Source: Pseudomonas chlororaphis (GTDB taxonomy: Bacteria > Pseudomonadota > Gammaproteobacteria > Pseudomonadales > Pseudomonadaceae). From it: DNA of 64,000 nucleotides. The position numbers and the translations under genes were made by a program. The stretch is taken from NCBI RefSeq assembly GCF_000783395.1, contig NZ_JSFK01000001.1:601673-665672 (forward strand), in the 5' to 3' direction. Of the stretch, positions 45,289 to 53,571 are shown piece after piece (position 1 is the stretch's first letter; every line of letters begins with the position of its first letter). The notes under the pieces were generated by a model that saw nothing but the letters and a program-made list of their open reading frames with translations, searched no databases and was not told the DNA's origin.

Positions 45289-45993
45289 ATGTCTGACAAG
45301 CCTGGTTACCGTCGTCCGCAGGAAGGCACTCAGCCTGAGTACCTGCACCCGACGTATCAATCCACCAACCTGCGCTCGCCGTCGAAGCCGTTGGTGTTTC
45401 TGCCGCACTCGCTGTCGGAAATCACCGGGCCGACCATCGGCGCCGAGCGCGTGGGCGACACCGATAATGACCTGACCGCCCAGCATGAAGGCGAGCCACA
45501 AGGTGAGCGCATCATCGTTCACGGCCGCGTGCTCGACGAAAACGGTCTGCCGGTGCCGGGAATTCTGGTGGAGATCTGGCAGGCCAACGCCGCCGGTCGC
45601 TACAACCACAAACGCGACCTGCATGACGCGCCGCTGGACCCGAATTTCACCGGTACTGGCCGCACCGTCACCGACGCCGATGGTTGGTATCAGTTCCAGA
45701 CCATCAAGCCCGGCGCCTATCCGTGGGGCAATCACCACAACGCCTGGCGTCCGGCGCACATTCACTTTTCGCTGTTCGGCCCGAGCATCCTCACCCGTCT
45801 GGTCACGCAAATGTACTTCCCGGGCGATCCGCTGCTGGCCTACGACCCGATCTACAACTGCGTGCCGGACACCTCGGCCAAGGAACGCCTGATCGCCAGT
45901 TTCGATCTGGAAAAAACCATTCCGTCCTACGCCCTCGGTTATCGCTGGGACATCGTGCTGCGCGGGCGTGAAGCCACGCCGATGGAGAAATAA
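45289..45993 (+). CDS. pcaH: protocatechuate 3,4-dioxygenase beta subunit
   Basis: The iron-binding subunit of the intradiol dioxygenase that opens protocatechuate to 3-carboxymuconate. Of 234 residues, the four Fe(III) ligands can be placed from the known P. putida pattern: Tyr105 (AGRYNHK), Tyr144 (PGAYPWG), His157 and His159 (RPAHIHF). The MSDKPGYRRPQEGTQPEYL start is typical. A GAGGAAAGCGAC leader precedes it, and pcaG starts directly after its stop. In P. putida pcaHG is separate from pcaIJF; here it is embedded in the cluster. Confidence 0.96.
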   Translation: MSDKPGYRRPQEGTQPEYLHPTYQSTNLRSPSKPLVFLPHSLSEITGPTIGAERVGDTDNDLTAQHEGEPQGERIIVHGRVLDENGLPVPGILVEIWQANAAGRYNHKRDLHDAPLDPNFTGTGRTVTDADGWYQFQTIKPGAYPWGNHHNAWRPAHIHFSLFGPSILTRLVTQMYFPGDPLLAYDPIYNCVPDTSAKERLIASFDLEKTIPSYALGYRWDIVLRGREATPMEK

Positions 45994-45994
45994 G

Positions 45995-46561
45995 ATGACG
46001 CTGACTGCGACCACGTCCCACACCGTCGGGCCGTATTACCACATCGGCCTGACCTGGCTGAACCGTGAAGACCTCGCCAATGAGCAGACCCTCGGCGAGC
46101 GCGTGGCGATCACCGGGCAAGTGGTGGATGGCAATGGCGATGTCGTCAACGACGCCATGCTCGAAGTCTGGCAGGCGAATGCCGCCGGTAAGTACGACCA
46201 CCCGGAAGACGAGCAGGACAAACCGCTCGATCCGAGTTTTGAAGGCTTTGGCCGGGTGCCGGTGGATGCTGAAGGGCGATTTCGTTTCACCACGATCAAA
46301 CCAGGCACGGTTGAAGGGCTGAAGGGCTCGACTCAGGCGCCGCATCTGGTGGTGCTGGTGTTCGCCCGTGGCTTGGTCAAGCATTTGCTGACGCGGATCT
46401 ACTTTGAAGGCGAGCCGGCCAACGTCGATGATCCGTTGCTCGAATGTGTGCCGGCCGAGCGTCGCACGACCTTGCTGGCGAAAAAAGATGCATCGGGTGT
46501 TTACCAGTGGAATGTGATTCTGCAGGGCACTGATGCCGAGACGGTGTTCTTCGATTACTGA
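45995..46561 (+). CDS. pcaG: protocatechuate 3,4-dioxygenase alpha subunit
   Basis: The partner subunit (188 residues) that shapes the active site. It begins MTLTATTSHTVGPYYHIGLTW, with DAMLEVWQANAAGKYDHPED matching the beta-subunit fold but lacking the full set of iron ligands, as expected for alpha. The ATG at 45995 lies one base after the pcaH stop (TAAGATG), so the pair is coupled. Confidence 0.95.
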   Translation: MTLTATTSHTVGPYYHIGLTWLNREDLANEQTLGERVAITGQVVDGNGDVVNDAMLEVWQANAAGKYDHPEDEQDKPLDPSFEGFGRVPVDAEGRFRFTTIKPGTVEGLKGSTQAPHLVVLVFARGLVKHLLTRIYFEGEPANVDDPLLECVPAERRTTLLAKKDASGVYQWNVILQGTDAETVFFDY

Positions 46562-46573
46562 TCGCTGCCAACT

Positions 46574-46677
46574 GATCGTTCCCACGCTCTGCGTGGGAAT
46601 GCCGCCATGGACGCTCTGCGTCCACTGTGACGCGGAGCGTCACCGGATGCGTTACCACGCGGAGCGTGGGAACGATC
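46574..46677. repeat. GATCGTTCCCACGC repeat unit (family C)
   Basis: Same layout as 42135-42247: outer GATCGTTCCCACGCTCTGCG and GCGTGGGAACGATC, inner GACGCTCTGCGTC and GACGCGGAGCGTC. It sits between pcaG and pcaT. Confidence 0.88.
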
Positions 46678-46748
46678 GATATAGGATGTGGAACGGGACT
46701 GTTGCAAAGTATGTCTAGACTCTCACTGTCCCTATCGAGTGAAAAACA

Positions 46749-48044
46749 ATGACAACCACCACCTCCCATTACACCGGTGAAGAGCGCAGCAAGCGCATCT
46801 TTGCCATTGTCGGCGCCTCGTCCGGCAACCTCGTCGAATGGTTCGACTTCTACGTCTACGCCTTTTGCGCGATCTATTTCGCCCCGGCGTTCTTCCCTTC
46901 CGATAACCCGACGGTACAACTGGTCAACACCGCTGGCGTGTTCGCCGCCGGCTTCCTGATGCGGCCAATCGGTGGCTGGATTTTCGGCCGGGTGGCGGAC
47001 AAGCACGGGCGCAAGAACTCGATGCTCATCTCGATTCTGATGATGTGCTTCGGCTCGTTGCTGATTGCCTGCCTGCCGACCTACAAGGACATCGGTGTCT
47101 GGGCACCGGTCCTGCTGTTGTTCGCACGCTTACTGCAAGGCCTGTCGGTCGGCGGCGAGTACGGCACCACCGCGACTTACATGAGCGAAGTCGCCCTCAA
47201 GGGCCAGCGCGGTTTCTTCGCTTCGTTCCAATACGTGACCCTGATCGGCGGGCAACTGCTGGCGGTGTCGCTGGTAGTGGTCCTGCAGCAGTTCCTCACC
47301 GAAGAAGACCTGCGCGCCTACGGCTGGCGGATTCCGTTTGTGGTCGGTGCGGTGGCGGCGCTGATTTCGCTGTTCCTGCGTCGTTCGCTGAAAGAGACCA
47401 CCAACAAGGAAACTCGCGAACACAAGGACGCCGGCAGCATCAGCGCACTGTTCCGAGATCACAAAGCCGCGTTCATCACCGTGCTCGGCTACACCGCCGG
47501 TGGCTCGCTGATTTTCTACACCTTCACCACCTACATGCAGAAGTACCTGGTGAACACCGCCGGCATGCACGCCAAGACCGCCAGCTACATCATGACCGGC
47601 GCGCTCTTCCTTTATATGTGCATGCAGCCGCTGTTCGGCATGCTTGCCGACAAGATTGGCCGGCGTAATTCGATGCTCTGGTTCGGCGCGCTCGGTACGC
47701 TGTTCACCGTGCCGATTCTGTTGAGCCTGAAGAGCGTCAGCAGTCCGTTCCTCGCCTTTGTGTTGATCACCGTGGCGCTGGCGATTGTCAGTTTCTACAC
47801 CTCGATCAGCGGCCTGGTGAAAGCCGAAATGTTCCCGCCGGAAGTCCGCGCCCTCGGCGTCGGTCTGGCTTACGCGGTGGCGAATGCGATCTTCGGCGGC
47901 TCGGCGGAATTCGTCGCCCTGAGCCTGAAGAACATCGGTATGGAAAACTCCTTCTACTGGTACGTGACGGCGATGATGGCGATCGCCTTCCTGTTCAGCC
48001 TGCGCTTGCCGAAACAAGCGGCGTATTTGCACCACGATCTCTAA
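46749..48044 (+). CDS. pcaT: MFS (metabolite:H+ symporter) PcaT-like dicarboxylate carrier
   Basis: A 431-residue MHS-family symporter. [29 protein letters not shown] and [20 protein letters not shown] are the family signatures. From its position between pcaHG and pcaBDC it corresponds to PcaT, which imports beta-ketoadipate. It is preceded by a repeat unit of ~100 bases, so it may have its own promoter. Confidence 0.92.
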   Translation: MTTTTSHYTGEERSKRIFAIVGASSGNLVEWFDFYVYAFCAIYFAPAFFPSDNPTVQLVNTAGVFAAGFLMRPIGGWIFGRVADKHGRKNSMLISILMMCFGSLLIACLPTYKDIGVWAPVLLLFARLLQGLSVGGEYGTTATYMSEVALKGQRGFFASFQYVTLIGGQLLAVSLVVVLQQFLTEEDLRAYGWRIPFVVGAVAALISLFLRRSLKETTNKETREHKDAGSISALFRDHKAAFITVLGYTAGGSLIFYTFTTYMQKYLVNTAGMHAKTASYIMTGALFLYMCMQPLFGMLADKIGRRNSMLWFGALGTLFTVPILLSLKSVSSPFLAFVLITVALAIVSFYTSISGLVKAEMFPPEVRALGVGLAYAVANAIFGGSAEFVALSLKNIGMENSFYWYVTAMMAIAFLFSLRLPKQAAYLHHDL

Positions 48045-48090
48045 CCCGAAGCGCGCGGGCCGTGATGGCCCGCGCCGGCAAGGACTGTTT

Positions 48091-49455
48091 ATGACTCAGC
48101 GACCGGGCAATCAATTGTTCGATGCCTATTTCACTGCCCGCGATATGCGCGAAGTGTTCTGCGATCAGGGCCGCGTGCAGGCGATGCTCGACTTCGAAGC
48201 GGCGCTGGCCCGGGCCGAGGCGCGGGTTGGTTTGATTCCGGCGTCTGCCGTGGCACCGATTGCGGCGGCTTGCAATGCCGGTCTGTATGACTTCGCGGCA
48301 CTGGGCGAGGCGATTGCCACGGCCGGCAATTCGGCGATTCCGCTGGTCAAGGCGTTGGGCAAGCAGATTGCTGCCAGCGATGCTGAAGCCGAACGCTATG
48401 TGCATTTGGGCGCGACCAGTCAGGACGTGATGGATACCGGTCTGGTGCTGCAATTGCGTCAGGCACTGGAATTGATTGAAAGTGATCTGGCGCAACTGGC
48501 CGATTCTCTCGCCACCCAGGCGCAACGTCATGCCGCCACGCCGTTGGCTGGACGCACCTGGCTGCAACACGCGACGCCAGTGACTCTGGGCATGAAAATC
48601 GCTGGATGGTTGGGGGCTGTCACTCGCAGCCGTCAGCGTCTGCGCGAACTTAAACCGCGTCTGTTGGTGCTGCAATTCGGCGGCGCCTCGGGGACGCTCG
48701 CGGCGTTGGGTGAGCAGGCGATGCCGATTGCCGAAGCACTGGCTGAAGAACTGCAATTGACCTTGCCCGAACAACCGTGGCACACCCAACGTGATCGCGT
48801 GGTCGAGTTCGGCGCGGTGCTCGGTTTAATCGCCGGCAGCCTCGGCAAATTCGGCCGCGACATCAGCCTGTTGATGCAGACCGAAGCAGCCGAAGTGTTC
48901 GAACCTTCAGCGCCGGGCAAGGGCGGCTCGTCGACCATGCCGCACAAACGCAATCCGGTCGGCGCAGCGGTGTTGATTGGCGCGGCGACGCGTGTGCCCG
49001 GTCTGGTCTCGACGCTGTTCAGCGCGATGCCGCAAGAGCACGAACGCAGCCTCGGTCTGTGGCATGCCGAGTGGGAAACCTTGCCGGAGATTTGCTGCCT
49101 GGTTTCCGGTTCGTTGCAACAGTCTCGGTTGTTGGCGCAAGGGCTCGAAGTCGACGCTGAACGTATGTCGCGCAATCTCGAACTGACCCAAGGGCTGGTG
49201 CTGGCTGAAGCCGTGAGCATCGTCCTCGCCCAGCGTGTCGGCCGCGACACCGCGCATCACCTGCTCGAACAGTGCTGCAAACGCGCAGTGGCCGAGCAGC
49301 GCCATTTGCGCGCCGTGCTCGGTAACGAACCCAAGGTCACCGCCGAGTTGAGCAGCGCTGAACTCGATGATCTTTTGAACCCCGCCCGTTACCTCGGTCA
49401 GGCGAAAACCTGGGTCGAGCGCGCGGTGGCCGAACACAACGCATTGTCTGTCTGA
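48091..49455 (+). CDS. pcaB: 3-carboxy-cis,cis-muconate cycloisomerase
   Basis: It lactonises 3-carboxymuconate to 4-carboxymuconolactone. The 454-residue protein belongs to the fumarase/argininosuccinate lyase superfamily and shows the signature GKGGSSTMPHKRNPVGAAV. LGATSQDVMDTG and GRTWLQHATPVTLGMK line the active site. pcaD follows after 12 bases. Confidence 0.95.
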   Translation: MTQRPGNQLFDAYFTARDMREVFCDQGRVQAMLDFEAALARAEARVGLIPASAVAPIAAACNAGLYDFAALGEAIATAGNSAIPLVKALGKQIAASDAEAERYVHLGATSQDVMDTGLVLQLRQALELIESDLAQLADSLATQAQRHAATPLAGRTWLQHATPVTLGMKIAGWLGAVTRSRQRLRELKPRLLVLQFGGASGTLAALGEQAMPIAEALAEELQLTLPEQPWHTQRDRVVEFGAVLGLIAGSLGKFGRDISLLMQTEAAEVFEPSAPGKGGSSTMPHKRNPVGAAVLIGAATRVPGLVSTLFSAMPQEHERSLGLWHAEWETLPEICCLVSGSLQQSRLLAQGLEVDAERMSRNLELTQGLVLAEAVSIVLAQRVGRDTAHHLLEQCCKRAVAEQRHLRAVLGNEPKVTAELSSAELDDLLNPARYLGQAKTWVERAVAEHNALSV

Positions 49456-49467
49456 AAGGAGAGGGCT

Positions 49468-50259
49468 GTGGCTTTCGTTCAACTCGCCGATGGCGAACTG
49501 CATTACGTTATTGAAGGCCCGGTCGATGCGCCGGTGCTGGTGCTGTCCAACTCGCTGGGCACTGATCTGCACATGTGGGACGCGCAGATGCCGGCATTTA
49601 CCGAGCACTTTCGCGTGCTGCGTTTCGATACCCGTGGCCATGGCCAATCTCTGGTGACACCGGGGCCTTACAGCATTGAGCAATTGGGTCATGACGTGCT
49701 CGGTCTGCTGGATGCGCTGCACATCGAGCGCGCGCATTTCTGTGGATTGTCGATGGGCGGCCTGATCGGCCAGTGGCTTGGCATCAATGCTGGTCATCGT
49801 CTGAACAAGCTGATCGTTTGCAACACCGCAGCAAAAATCGGCGATCCGTCGGTGTGGAATCCACGCATCGAAACCGTGCTGCGCGATGGCGCAGCAGCGA
49901 TGGTTGCCCTGCGTGATGCGTCGATTGCCCGTTGGTTTACTCCGGACTTTTCCGCTGCACATCCGGCGGCGGCCAAGCAGATTACCGACATGCTCGCAGC
50001 CACTTCGCCTGAAGGTTATGCGGCCAATTGTGCGGCGGTGCGTGATGCCGATTTCCGTGAACAACTGGCTTCGATCAACGTGCCGTTGCTGGTGATTGCC
50101 GGCACCGAAGACGCGGTGACGCCGCCGTCCGGGGGGCGCTTCATTCAAGAGCATGTGCGTGGTGCGGAGTACGCCGAGTTCTATGCGGCGCATCTGTCCA
50201 ATGTGCAGGCCGGTGCAGATTTCAGTGATCGCGTGTTGGCGTTTTTGCAGGCTAAGTGA
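49468..50259 (+). CDS. pcaD: 3-oxoadipate enol-lactonase
   Basis: An alpha/beta hydrolase of 263 residues that opens beta-ketoadipate enol-lactone. The nucleophile is Ser95 in CGLSMGG, the acid in AGTEDAVTPP, and the histidine in YAAHLSNVQ near the end. It starts with GTG at 49468 behind AAAGGAGAGGG. pcaC follows after ten bases. Confidence 0.95.
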   Translation: MAFVQLADGELHYVIEGPVDAPVLVLSNSLGTDLHMWDAQMPAFTEHFRVLRFDTRGHGQSLVTPGPYSIEQLGHDVLGLLDALHIERAHFCGLSMGGLIGQWLGINAGHRLNKLIVCNTAAKIGDPSVWNPRIETVLRDGAAAMVALRDASIARWFTPDFSAAHPAAAKQITDMLAATSPEGYAANCAAVRDADFREQLASINVPLLVIAGTEDAVTPPSGGRFIQEHVRGAEYAEFYAAHLSNVQAGADFSDRVLAFLQAK

Positions 50260-50269
50260 GGAAGTTTTT

Positions 50270-50662
50270 GTGGACGAGAAACAACGTTACGACGAAGGCA
50301 TGCAAGTGCGCCGCGCGGTGCTCGGTGATGCGCATGTCGATCGCAGCCTGACCACGTTGACCGAGTTCAACTCGGAGTTTCAGGAGATGATCACCCGCCA
50401 CGCCTGGGGTGATATCTGGACGCGTCCGGGGTTGCCTCGGCACACGCGCAGCCTGATCACCATCGCCATGCTGATCGGCATGAACCGTGAAGGTGAGCTG
50501 AAACTGCACCTGCGCGCGGCGGCCAATAATGGCGTGAGCCGGGGCGAGATCAAGGAAGTGATCATGCAGAGCGCGATCTACTGCGGGATTCCGGCAGCGA
50601 ATGCGACGTTTCATCTGGCGGAATCGGTGTGGGATGAGCTAGGAGTCGAATCCCGGGAGTGA
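50270..50662 (+). CDS. pcaC: 4-carboxymuconolactone decarboxylase
   Basis: A 130-residue protein of the carboxymuconolactone decarboxylase family (RPGLPRHTRSLITIAMLIGMNREGELKLHLRAAANNGVSRGEIKEV) that makes beta-ketoadipate enol-lactone. A GTG start at 50270, behind TGAGGAAG, gives MDEKQRYDEGMQVRRAVLGDAHVDRS, the family opening. It is the last gene of the rightward pca run and is followed by a REP doublet. Confidence 0.94.
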   Translation: MDEKQRYDEGMQVRRAVLGDAHVDRSLTTLTEFNSEFQEMITRHAWGDIWTRPGLPRHTRSLITIAMLIGMNREGELKLHLRAAANNGVSRGEIKEVIMQSAIYCGIPAANATFHLAESVWDELGVESRE

Positions 50663-50680
50663 TGTTGCCTGAGCTGACGC

Positions 50681-50773
50681 CATCGCTGGCAAGCCAGCTC
50701 CCACAGGTTTTTCAGGTGTGCACAAAATCTGTGTTCGCTGAAAATCCCTGTGGGAGCTGGCTTGCCAGCGATA
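50681..50773. repeat. REP doublet (family A)
   Basis: CATCGCTGGCAAGCCAGCTC...CCTGTGGGAGCTGGCTTGCC, inverted pair of arms around a ~45-base spacer, just after the pca run. Confidence 0.9.
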
Positions 50774-50793
50774 GCAATAGTGGCCGCGACCAA

Positions 50794-51600
50794 TCAAACC
50801 GTGGCGACAATAAATATCCGCTTGAACGCAAACAACGTATGCCCATCTCCCTCCTGCGGATAATGCTTATTCACTCGCATCAGATAGTGATAGATAAACC
50901 GCGCCTGTTCCGCTGAACTCAGCGCCTGCATCACCGGCCGCAGCGCCGAGACCTTCACCCAGTCATACACCGGTGATTTGCCGTCGACTACCTGCAACTG
51001 CTCGGTCTCCCAGATATCCAGCGACGAGGTCAGCGGCGCGAGCAAGCGGTAGTAATCCTCCAGTGCCAACAACGGCCGCGCGGCCATGCGCTGACGCAGC
51101 TCAGGTGTGCCCATCGGCGTACCACCGGGGCCGCCGTTTTCGAGGGTGTCGAGCATCAGCCGATACCACAGCGCATCGCGCCAGTCCGGCATGTGCGCTG
51201 CCAGACAACCGCCGGGATTCAGATAACCGAGCAGGTGCGGCAGCAGCGTTTCATGGCCCCCGATAAAGTGCAGTACGGCGGCAGCGAGCAGCAGATCCGC
51301 TGGCTGCTCCGGCCGCCAGTCGAGCAGATCGCAACACTTCCACTGCGCCCGGATCGGCAGACAGCGCGCTTCAGCGAGCATCTGCATGGAGCTGTCGACG
51401 CCCTGCAACTGCGCGCGCGGCCAGCGTTTGGCCAATAACTGCGTGGCAATGCCGGTGCCGCAGCCCAGGTCGTAAATGCGTTGAGGGTTTTGCAGGTCGA
51501 CACGGTCGAGCAATTCATTGACCGGGCGTTGCCTGAGACGGGAAAACTGCTGGTACGCCTTGGCGTCCCAGTCGGGTGCTGCGGTGAGACGAGAGATCAT
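50794..51600 (-). CDS. tam: SAM-dependent methyltransferase, trans-aconitate methyltransferase-like
   Basis: A 268-residue class I methyltransferase. Motif I IYDLGCGTGIATQLL is near residue 42, LQGVDSSMQMLAEA is motif II, and LAAAVLHFIGG is motif IV. The YHYLMRVNKHYPQEGDGHTLFAFKRIFIVA end matches trans-aconitate 2-methyltransferase (Tam) homologues. Tam methylates a toxic by-product of the TCA cycle. The ATG at 51600 is chosen because it starts MISRLTAAPDWDAKAYQQFSR; the longer frame to 51825 is not conserved-looking. It sits in the pca region but has no known role there. Confidence 0.8.
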   Translation of the reverse strand: MISRLTAAPDWDAKAYQQFSRLRQRPVNELLDRVDLQNPQRIYDLGCGTGIATQLLAKRWPRAQLQGVDSSMQMLAEARCLPIRAQWKCCDLLDWRPEQPADLLLAAAVLHFIGGHETLLPHLLGYLNPGGCLAAHMPDWRDALWYRLMLDTLENGGPGGTPMGTPELRQRMAARPLLALEDYYRLLAPLTSSLDIWETEQLQVVDGKSPVYDWVKVSALRPVMQALSSAEQARFIYHYLMRVNKHYPQEGDGHTLFAFKRIFIVATV

Positions 51601-51773
51601 GAGGGGGTCCTCCGGTGATCGGCGGTGTCTTCCGATGACAACCTGGTTCACAACATGAGGACCGACTACGACGACGGAAGCGGAAAGGGTGAAGCTCCTG
51701 AGTCCTTCAGGTTTTGTCACTTTACCTGCCGGCCTGCGAAGTGCCACTTCTCCTGACCAGTGGCGAGAATTCC

Positions 51774-51856
51774 CCTGTAGGAGCTGCCGCAGGCTGCGAT
51801 CTTTTGATCTTGTTTTTAAGATCAAAAGATCGCAGCCTGCGGCAGCTCCTACAGGG
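51774..51856. repeat. near-perfect REP palindrome (family B)
   Basis: CCCTGTAGGAGCTGCCGCAGGCTGCGATCTTTTGATCTT is mirrored almost without mismatch. The loop is only a few T residues, so the ~80 bases can form one long cruciform between the porin stop and the methyltransferase upstream region. Confidence 0.92.
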
Positions 51857-51868
51857 GTTGATCGGTGT

Positions 51869-53128
51869 TTAAAGGAGGCTGATCGGATAGCTGACGATCA
51901 AACGGTTCTCGTCGAACTCGTTGTTGCTGAAGTCCCGACGCATAGTCGAGTTGCGCCATCTGACGTTCAGATCCTTCAGCGCGCCGCTCTGCACGGTGTA
52001 GCCCAGTTCCGATTCGCGGCCCCATTCCTTGCCGTCGGTGATCGTCCCGGTGTGCACGTTGTCGCCGCTGATATAGCGGTTCATCAGGGTCAGGCCGGGG
52101 ATGCCCAATGCCACGAAGTTGTAGTCGTGACGCACTTGCCAGGAGCGTTCCTGCGCATTGTCATAACTGGCGTTGTAGCTGTCGTTGGCCAGCGTGCCGC
52201 CGCTGGTGCCGTTGACGCGCATCCAGGCGCTGTCGCCGGTGAGTTTCTGCAGGCCGACGTAGAAGGTGTTGCCGCCGTACTTCGCCGAGAACATCCCCGA
52301 CCAGGTCTTGTTGTCGAGGTCGCCGGCGCGGGCGCTGCCGTCATCCTTGCCGTAGAAGAAGCCGAGGTTAGCGCCCAGCGTCCAGTCGCCCAGCGGTTGG
52401 CTGTGGATCAGGTTGACGTACTGTTGGCTGTAGATGTCCTTGAGTTCGGCGTTCCACAAGCCGATCTGTGTGCGTTTTTCGTTGAAAGCGTATTCACCGC
52501 CCTGAAAGTTGAAGCGATCAGAGGTGAACGCCGCTTTGCCGGTCATCGACATGTCGCTCATGCTGCTGTCATCGCGCGGGCTGTTGGCGCGGAACTGGCC
52601 GCCGTAGAGGGTCAGGCCGTCAATTTCTTTCGAGGTAATCTGCCCGCCACGGAAGGTTTGCGGCAGCGAGCGGCCGTCGTCCGAACGCAGGATCGGCAGC
52701 ACCGGCATCCACTCGCCGACCTTCACTTCGGTCTGCGAAAGCTTGGCTTTGAAGGCGACGTTGGTGCGACCGAAGTTGTCCGCCGGACGACCGTCGTGAT
52801 CCAGCGGCAGCAACGCCGTGCCGCCGGTGCCTTTACCGCCATCAAGCTTTACCGAATACAGGCCGAGCACGTCCATGCCGAAGCCGACGGTGCCTTGGGT
52901 GAAACCGGATTTGGCGTCGAGGATAAAGCTCTGCGTCCACTCTTCGGCCTTGCCCTGAGCTTTGGTCGGGTTGGTGAAGTTGCGGTTGATGTAGAAGTTG
53001 CGCAGGTTCAGGTTGACCTTGGCCCCTTCGATGAAACCGGCCTCTTCAGCCGCAGCGGGCAGCGCCGCGCCGGCCAGGGCCAGGGCGATCAGACCGGAAA
53101 ATGCGTAAGGCGCAGGGGAGGTTGTCAT
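51869..53128 (-). CDS. OprD-family outer-membrane porin, probable aromatic-acid porin (PcaP-like)
   Basis: A 419-residue OprD/OpdK-type channel. It has a signal peptide (cleavage after ...ALPAAA, about residue 27), a GFIEGAKVNLNLRNFYINRNF start typical of the family, alternating beta-strand pattern, and a C-terminal hydrophobic end (LIVSYPISLL). It lies on the opposite strand beside the pca run. In P. putida a BenF-like porin (PcaP) closes the pca cluster. A PcaR box identical to that of pcaR lies about 210 bases upstream of its ATG. Transport of protocatechuate or 4-hydroxybenzoate is inferred. Confidence 0.88.
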   Translation of the reverse strand: MTTSPAPYAFSGLIALALAGAALPAAAEEAGFIEGAKVNLNLRNFYINRNFTNPTKAQGKAEEWTQSFILDAKSGFTQGTVGFGMDVLGLYSVKLDGGKGTGGTALLPLDHDGRPADNFGRTNVAFKAKLSQTEVKVGEWMPVLPILRSDDGRSLPQTFRGGQITSKEIDGLTLYGGQFRANSPRDDSSMSDMSMTGKAAFTSDRFNFQGGEYAFNEKRTQIGLWNAELKDIYSQQYVNLIHSQPLGDWTLGANLGFFYGKDDGSARAGDLDNKTWSGMFSAKYGGNTFYVGLQKLTGDSAWMRVNGTSGGTLANDSYNASYDNAQERSWQVRHDYNFVALGIPGLTLMNRYISGDNVHTGTITDGKEWGRESELGYTVQSGALKDLNVRWRNSTMRRDFSNNEFDENRLIVSYPISLL

Positions 53129-53340
53129 AGCTGGGGTCTCTCTTGTTTTTTTAAGGCGAACGGGTGCGCTGCGGCCGTTTTTTACGGTGCAGAAATGCGA
53201 TGAACTCAGGGGGTGAGGCGACGGCGATCAGCCGGTCGGAGCAGGGCGCGGGAGCATGGTGTCGAACCTGTTGTTATTGGTTTTGTTGGTCGAATGGTGC
53301 GGGGGGCGGATGTTCGGATTCAATTGGGTAAAGCGGGTTT

Positions 53341-53356
53341 TGGGCGATTATCGAAC
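53341..53356 (-). promoter_or_regulatory. PcaR box upstream of the OprD-type porin
   Basis: Read on the minus strand, in the direction of the porin gene, this is GTTCGATAATCGCCCA, identical over all 16 bases to the box upstream of pcaR at 39541-39556. It lies about 213 bases before the porin ATG. Confidence 0.85.
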
Positions 53357-53395
53357 GCAACATTGAGTCGGGTGTTTTGGGTGAATGTGAGGGCC

Positions 53396-53490
53396 TCATC
53401 GCTGGCAAGCCAGCTCCCACAGGTTTTTGTGTCGTTCACAATGTTGGGTACACCACAGAACATTGTGGGAGCTGGCTTGCCAGCGATGGG
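53396..53490. repeat. REP doublet (family A)
   Basis: CATCGCTGGCAAGCCAGCTC and CATTGTGGGAGCTGGCTTGC are the two arms, with a ~45-base spacer. Confidence 0.9.
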
Positions 53491-53525
53491 GCCAGCCCAG
53501 ACACCACAACTTTCAGACAGGCAAC

Positions 53526-53554
53526 AAAAAGCCCACCAATCGGTGGGCTCCTTG
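53526..53554 (-). terminator. terminator of the RND efflux operon
   Basis: AAAAAGCCCACC-AATC-GGTGGGCTCCTTG hairpin lies ~20 bases past the oprM-like stop. Confidence 0.85.
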
Positions 53555-53571
53555 TGTTCACCTGATGATGA

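Larger units (their letters stand above)
53129..53571. other. gene-free stretch upstream of the porin, with operator, REP and terminator
   Basis: No gene seen in ~440 bases. From left to right it holds the porin leader, a PcaR box (53341-53356), a REP doublet (53396-53490) and the terminator of the efflux operon (53526-53554). Confidence 0.65.

Noticed and set aside
44029..46023. 664-codon frame opposite pcaF and pcaH
   Set aside because: Antisense shadow of two clear enzymes; no motifs.
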